Assembly (NCBI RefSeq): GCF_001279725.1
Contig: NZ_LGDE01000058.1
Coordinates: 1-8,363, forward strand
Direction: 5' to 3'
Source: Streptomyces sp. WM4235
GTDB lineage: Bacteria; Actinomycetota; Actinomycetes; Streptomycetales; Streptomycetaceae
DNA length: 8,363 nucleotides
In this document: piece after piece, positions 5,707-8,363 of the stretch
How the letters are laid out: the number at the start of each line of letters is the position of its first letter
Numbering within the stretch: the stretch's first letter is position 1
Position numbers and translations under genes: made by a program
The notes under the pieces: model-generated
The model's database searches: none
What the model was told of the DNA's origin: nothing
What the model saw: only the letters and a program-made list of their open reading frames with translations

Positions 5707-6711
5707 TCATCGTGCTTCGCGCCGTTGAAGAAGGTACGCCGCGGTCAGTGCCACGGCAGGGTCCTCGTCATCCGACAGTTCCACAAGGGCACGTGACGCC
5801 CTGCTGCCCGGGATGTCCGCCAACGCCTGGGTCAACCGTCCGCGTGCGGGCGCCCCCGTGGTATCGACGGCGAGGCGCTCGACGAGCCCGGCCGCGATCC
5901 GATCCGCCGTCGCGGTGTCGCCCGCCAACACGCTCAGCGCGTCGGCCGCATCGGTGTCGTTCCTTCCCCCCACGACCATGTCGATGAGTGTCGGGGCCGC
6001 ATCGACCACGCCACGTGCCCCGAGTGCCAGAGCCGCATGCCCGCGGACCACGAGGTCGTCGTGAAGGAGAGCCTGCCGCAGTTGCGCGGTGGCCTCACCT
6101 CCGGGAAACGCGGCCAGGGATTGGACGGCGCGTTCCCGCACCGCCGCCACCGGTGAACCGAGGCCCCCCGCCAACAACGCCGGCCCGGCGTCGCCCGATC
6201 GAGCCAGCGCCCATCGAAGGGCACCGGCGACGTGCGGATCCGCCTCGCGCAGCGCCGCCTCGACCAGGGCCTCCACCGGAGGTGAAGCCTCGTTGGTCGA
6301 GGACAGGGCCGCGCGTTGGCGCGCTCCGGCGCTCTTCGAACCCAGGGCCTGGAGGAGTGCGACGACCTGGAGGACGTCCTCCCAGCCGGTGGGATCCGCG
6401 GCGTCGATCCGGCGCAGCCGCGTGAGCAGCTCGGTCTCGGCCGCGATGCGTTCGCGCGACTGAGCCATGAGGTCGCCGACGAGCACCGAGGGCGTGAAGC
6501 CGGGATCGTCGAGAGCGCGCCCGATCTCACGCAGCGACATCCCGAGCGACCGCAGGCTCTCGATGTGGAAGATCCGCCGGACGTCCGCCCCGGAATACTC
6601 CCTGTACCCGGAGCCCGTGCGCCCCGAAGGACGCACCAGACCGAGCGACTCGTAATGCCGGAGCATCCGGGCACTGACCCCGGACCGCCGCGCCACCTCA
6701 CCGATCAACAC
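5707..6711 (-). CDS. MerR-family regulator with a C-terminal HEAT-repeat domain
   Basis: A protein of 334 residues, much longer than a minimal MerR. Residues 1-70 are a MerR winged helix-turn-helix: Ile-Gly-Glu-Val-Ala-Arg-Arg-Ser-Gly-Val, then Met-Leu-Arg-His-Tyr-Glu-Ser-Leu-Gly-Leu-Val at 16-26, Gly-Tyr-Arg-Glu-Tyr at 35-39, and Leu-Gly-Met-Ser-Leu-Arg-Glu-Ile at 56-63. Residues about 77-105 form the helix that pairs MerR dimers. From about 140 to the end the sequence is Ala/Leu-rich helical hairpins of HEAT type, with repeated Asp-Pro-His-Val-Ala and Val-Arg-Glu-Arg-Ala-Val-Gln-Ser-Leu patterns. This domain takes the place where relatives carry an effector-sensing domain. The start is GTG at 6711, with AGGAGG at 6723-6728 inside the end of the preceding HEAT gene, 3 nt after its stop, so translation is coupled. 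It probably binds the MerR-type operator at 7417-7435 and regulates its own operon. The signal sensed is unknown. Confidence 0.9.
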   Translation of the reverse strand: MLIGEVARRSGVSARMLRHYESLGLVRPSGRTGSGYREYSGADVRRIFHIESLRSLGMSLREIGRALDDPGFTPSVLVGDLMAQSRERIAAETELLTRLRRIDAADPTGWEDVLQVVALLQALGSKSAGARQRAALSSTNEASPPVEALVEAALREADPHVAGALRWALARSGDAGPALLAGGLGSPVAAVRERAVQSLAAFPGGEATAQLRQALLHDDLVVRGHAALALGARGVVDAAPTLIDMVVGGRNDTDAADALSVLAGDTATADRIAAGLVERLAVDTTGAPARGRLTQALADIPGSRASRALVELSDDEDPAVALTAAYLLQRREAR

Positions 6712-6714
6712 GCC

Positions 6715-7386
6715 CTATCGTCCCTCCTGACCGGATCCGCCGAGGGCCACGACGCGCTTCGCCTCCTCGATCGCGTACTCGAACCCGGCGTCCGGGTCGC
6801 GCCTCAACCGTTGTGTGGCGAGCGCGTGCACGCGCACGCGCGGGTCGGGGGCCGTCGTCGCGGCACGCAGGGCCGGCGCGACGGCTTCACCCAGCGCGAC
6901 CAGTGCCCGGCTCAGGCTCAACTGCGTCTCCCGCTCACCACGCCCGAGCTGAGTCGCCAGCACCTCGGCCAAGCCCGCCTCCTCGCCTTCGGGAACGAGC
7001 ACGACCGCTGTCCGCCAGGCGCTCCGTGCCACTTCGTCGTCGGTATCGGACAACAGTGTCCGCGTGATCGCCGGCCACGCCCGCCGATCCCCGATCTTGG
7101 ACAGTGTGTGCAGCGCCTGACTCCGTGCCTGCGCCCGCCCCGAGCGGACCTCGCGCACCAGCCCGGGGAGCGTCACGGCCACGGGGTGGCGGGTGAGCGC
7201 CCAGGTCAACATGTCGCGGACGAAGAAGTCGGGTTCGATCGCGCAGCGCTCGACGAGCGTGTCCACGAAGCGCGGGTCGGGCGCCGTTCCGATCGCCAGA
7301 GCAGCACGCAATCGTACGGACGAACGGTCGTCCTCCAGCTCCTGAAGCGCTCGGTGCCCATCCGTGTCCTGCCTCGTGATCGTCAT
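6715..7386 (-). CDS. HEAT-repeat protein, first gene of the MerR operon
   Basis: A 223-residue protein made almost wholly of short helical repeats: Asp-Arg-Ser-Ser-Val-Arg-Leu-Arg-Ala-Ala-Leu-Ala-Ile-Gly (20-33), Val-Arg-Asp-Met-Leu-Thr-Trp-Ala-Leu (56-64), Ala-Arg-Ser-Gln-Ala-Leu-His-Thr-Leu-Ser-Lys-Ile-Gly (87-99), Asp-Glu-Val-Ala-Arg-Ser-Ala-Trp (117-124) and Asp-Pro-Arg-Val-Arg-Val-His-Ala-Leu (181-189). The Val-Arg-x-x-Ala-Leu core is typical of HEAT/PBS-lyase-like repeats, which usually form a binding surface rather than an active site. It has no signal peptide or membrane segment. ATG 7386 is preceded by AAGGAGGT (7394-7401), a full match to the 16S rRNA 3' end; longer frames upstream run through the promoter and can be ignored. 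It sits 3 nt before the MerR-HEAT gene, and the shared repeat type suggests that the two proteins bind the same ligand or each other. That is inference; the function is unknown. Confidence 0.87.
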   Translation of the reverse strand: MTITRQDTDGHRALQELEDDRSSVRLRAALAIGTAPDPRFVDTLVERCAIEPDFFVRDMLTWALTRHPVAVTLPGLVREVRSGRAQARSQALHTLSKIGDRRAWPAITRTLLSDTDDEVARSAWRTAVVLVPEGEEAGLAEVLATQLGRGERETQLSLSRALVALGEAVAPALRAATTAPDPRVRVHALATQRLRRDPDAGFEYAIEEAKRVVALGGSGQEGR

Positions 7387-7393
7387 CAAGACC

Positions 7394-7401
7394 ACCTCCT
7401 T
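7394..7401 (-). promoter_or_regulatory. Very strong ribosome-binding site of the HEAT gene
   Basis: AAGGAGGT on the minus strand, 7 nt before ATG 7386, matches the anti-Shine-Dalgarno fully. It begins about where the -10 at 7409-7414 would place the transcription start, so the leader should be only some 16-17 nt. Confidence 0.85.
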
Positions 7402-7408
7402 GGCCAAC

Positions 7409-7439
7409 AGTGAAGGCCTTGTCACCGTGTCAAGGTCAA
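7409..7439 (-). promoter_or_regulatory. MerR-type promoter with operator, for the HEAT/MerR operon
   Basis: Read on the minus strand: TTGACC (-35, 7434-7439), a 19-bp spacer, then TTCACT (-10, 7409-7414). The over-long 19-bp spacer is the mark of promoters that MerR-family proteins activate by twisting the DNA. The near-palindrome CCTTGACACGGTGACAAGG (7417-7435), nine bases each side of a central G with one mismatched pair, fills most of the spacer and overlaps the end of the -35. The operon behind it encodes a MerR protein, so autoregulation is the simple reading. The elements are visible; binding is inferred. Confidence 0.75.
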
Positions 7440-7729
7440 GCAGGACCCGCGCGGGGACGGGAGCACCCGGCCGCGAGGAGGCCCGAGCCGAAACGGTGTC
7501 GGAGGAGCAGCGCTCCCGACACGGGACGGCCTCGACGCTCGCCCCGGGCATCCTGCGGAGAGAACGCTCCCGGCCCCCTCCGCCTCGTGCTCTGCCGAGC
7601 GGGCGAGGTCGGCCGTCCGGCCGCGTGTCCCCGAGGGCTCGTGTGACACCACTCACAAGACTGCTCGACGTCCGGTGTAGACCGGATGCGGTGCGGCGGG
7701 CGTATTCCCGGTGGGAGGGATACGTGGAC

Positions 7730-7753
7730 GCGGGAGTGATTGCGGGAGTGATT
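7730..7753 (+). repeat. Perfect 12-bp tandem duplication carrying the sigma factor's ribosome-binding site
   Basis: GCGGGAGTGATT occurs twice back to back (7730-7741 and 7742-7753). The GGGAG of the second copy (7744-7748) sits 6 nt before the TTG start at 7755, so the duplication creates two ribosome-binding sites, of which the nearer is correctly placed. Confidence 0.9.
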
Positions 7754-7754
7754 C

Positions 7755-8252
7755 TTGACGGTCGAGGAGTTCGAAGAGTTCTACGCGCAGGCGGCGGGAC
7801 GGCTGACAGGACAGCTGTACGTGATGCTCGGCGACCACCACGAAGCGCAGGACGTGGTGCAGGAAGCGTTCGTGAAGGGGTGGGGCCGGCGCAGGCAGTT
7901 GGACAGTGAGGGGCGGCCCGAAGCCTGGATCCGTACCGTCGCGTGGCGGCTCGCGGTGAGCCGTTGGCGCGGCCGGAGGCGTACCGCCGACGCCTGGGAA
8001 CGCACCGCCCCCGCCGGGCACGTGGACGGTCCGGGACCCGAGGCGGTGGCCCTGGTGGAGGCGCTGCGGCACCTGCCGCCGAAACAGCGCCGGACCATGG
8101 TCCTGCACTACGTGTGCGACCTGACGGTCGAGCAGATCGCCGCCGAGACCTCCCTGTCCCCAAGCACGATCAAGACCCACTTGTCCCGGGGCCGCGCCAC
8201 CCTCTCCCGCCATCTGCAGGACCCCCGCATTGAGGAGGCTCCCGATGCCTGA
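7755..8252 (+). CDS. ECF sigma factor, SigE-like actinobacterial type
   Basis: A 165-residue extracytoplasmic-function sigma factor with only the two core domains. Sigma region 2 spans about residues 5-75: Phe-Glu-Glu-Phe-Tyr, then Gly-Asp-His-His-Glu-Ala-Gln-Asp-Val-Val-Gln-Glu-Ala-Phe-Val at 26-40, Arg-Pro-Glu-Ala-Trp-Ile-Arg-Thr-Val-Ala at 54-63 and a basic stretch at 70-77. Sigma region 4 spans about 98-153: Leu-Arg-His-Leu-Pro-Pro-Lys-Gln-Arg at 104-112, Asp-Leu-Thr-Val-Glu-Gln-Ile-Ala at 122-129 and the helix-turn-helix Ser-Pro-Ser-Thr-Ile-Lys-Thr-His-Leu-Ser-Arg-Gly at 135-146. It would direct core RNA polymerase to a stress regulon. The start is TTG 7755 because an in-frame TGA lies two codons upstream (7749-7751) and GGGAG precedes it by 6 nt. 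Its stop overlaps the next gene by 8 nt, the usual position for a cognate anti-sigma factor. The target promoters are unknown. Confidence 0.92.
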   Translation: MTVEEFEEFYAQAAGRLTGQLYVMLGDHHEAQDVVQEAFVKGWGRRRQLDSEGRPEAWIRTVAWRLAVSRWRGRRRTADAWERTAPAGHVDGPGPEAVALVEALRHLPPKQRRTMVLHYVCDLTVEQIAAETSLSPSTIKTHLSRGRATLSRHLQDPRIEEAPDA

Positions 8253-8363
8253 TTCCAACGATCCACTGCGGTCGCTGTTCCAGGAAGCGGCCTCCGCCGG
8301 GCAAGAGGGGACCGCCCTGGCCCCCGTCTCCGTCATCGCCCGGCGCGGGGAGCGGGCCCGGCG
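8245..8363 (+). CDS. N-terminal fragment of a gene coupled to the ECF sigma factor (possible anti-sigma)
   Basis: Thirty-nine full codons are visible before the right edge. ATG 8245 lies inside the last codons of the sigma gene and is preceded by GAGGAGG at 8232-8238, so the two are translationally coupled. The visible peptide starts Met-Pro-Asp-Ser-Asn-Asp-Pro-Leu-Arg-Ser-Leu-Phe, looks like a short amphipathic helix, and becomes Arg-rich (Ala-Arg-Arg-Gly-Glu-Arg-Ala-Arg-Arg) at the edge. A basic stretch like this often precedes a membrane segment in proteins encoded next to SigE-family sigma factors, but no membrane segment is in view, nor a zinc-binding anti-sigma His-x3-Cys-x2-Cys motif. 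Anti-sigma factor is the best guess from position only. Confidence 0.7.
   Translation, partial: MPDSNDPLRSLFQEAASAGQEGTALAPVSVIARRGERAR

Larger units (their letters stand above)
7387..7754. other. Divergent intergenic region between the HEAT/MerR operon and the ECF sigma gene
   Basis: These 368 nt contain no credible gene. The left end holds the MerR-type promoter, operator and ribosome-binding site of the HEAT operon (7394-7439). The right end holds a 12-bp tandem duplication with the sigma factor's ribosome-binding site (7730-7753). Between them are a small perfect hairpin TCCGGT-GTAG-ACCGGA (7671-7686) and the 9-bp palindrome GTGTGACAC (7641-7649). I found no convincing housekeeping or ECF-type promoter for the sigma gene, though one must lie here or upstream. 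Confidence 0.6.

Noticed and set aside
7387..8163. Upstream extension of the HEAT protein to a 482-codon frame
   Set aside because: It runs antisense through the sigma gene and through the promoter region; ATG 7386 has a perfect Shine-Dalgarno.
5707..8252. Resemblance to the light-response lit locus (MerR regulator and ECF sigma near a photolyase)
   Set aside because: The MerR protein here has HEAT repeats and no cobalamin-binding Asp-x-His-x-x-Gly motif, no carotenoid gene is present, and the photolyase is more than 3 kb away with unrelated genes between.

Overview
The window looks like streptomycete or closely related actinomycete chromosome. It is very GC-rich, has GC-saturated third codon positions, uses GTG and TTG starts, and has long spurious open frames opposite real genes. 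It carries nine genes: seven complete internal ones plus a truncated gene at each edge. No tRNA, rRNA, insertion sequence, CRISPR array or integrase is visible.

Layout, left to right: (1) the 5' end of a secreted-protein gene on the minus strand (1-169); (2) a divergent intergenic region (170-448); (3) a plus-strand run of a small cupin protein (449-811), an iron-sulfur (FeS-BCP/CryPro type) photolyase (894-2414) and a radical-SAM protein of the spore photoproduct lyase family (2559-3758); (4) on the minus strand, convergent with that run, a beta-lactamase-fold serine hydrolase (3898-5040) downstream of a STAS anti-anti-sigma factor (5141-5479); (5) a minus-strand two-gene operon, a HEAT-repeat protein (6715-7386) followed 3 nt later by a MerR regulator with a HEAT-repeat C-terminal domain (5707-6711); (6) divergent from that operon, an ECF sigma factor (7755-8252) whose stop overlaps the start of a further gene that runs off the window (8245 onward).

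Two functional themes stand out. The photolyase and the SPL-family protein suggest a UV-damage repair block, one enzyme light- and flavin-driven, the other based on SAM radical chemistry, in an organism that does not make endospores. The HEAT/MerR-HEAT operon is the least explained part. It has a textbook MerR-type promoter: a 19-bp spacer between -35 and -10 hexamers, largely filled by a 19-bp near-palindrome that also covers the end of the -35, right in front of a perfect Shine-Dalgarno. This predicts that the MerR-HEAT protein controls its own operon, with the HEAT domain in the place where MerR proteins normally carry an effector-sensing domain.

Small tandem duplications mark several gene boundaries: a hexamer x5 in the photolyase N-terminus, a 27-nt in-frame duplication across the hydrolase stop codon, and a 12-nt duplication carrying the ribosome-binding site of the sigma factor. 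All functional statements rest on motif reading; no database search was possible.
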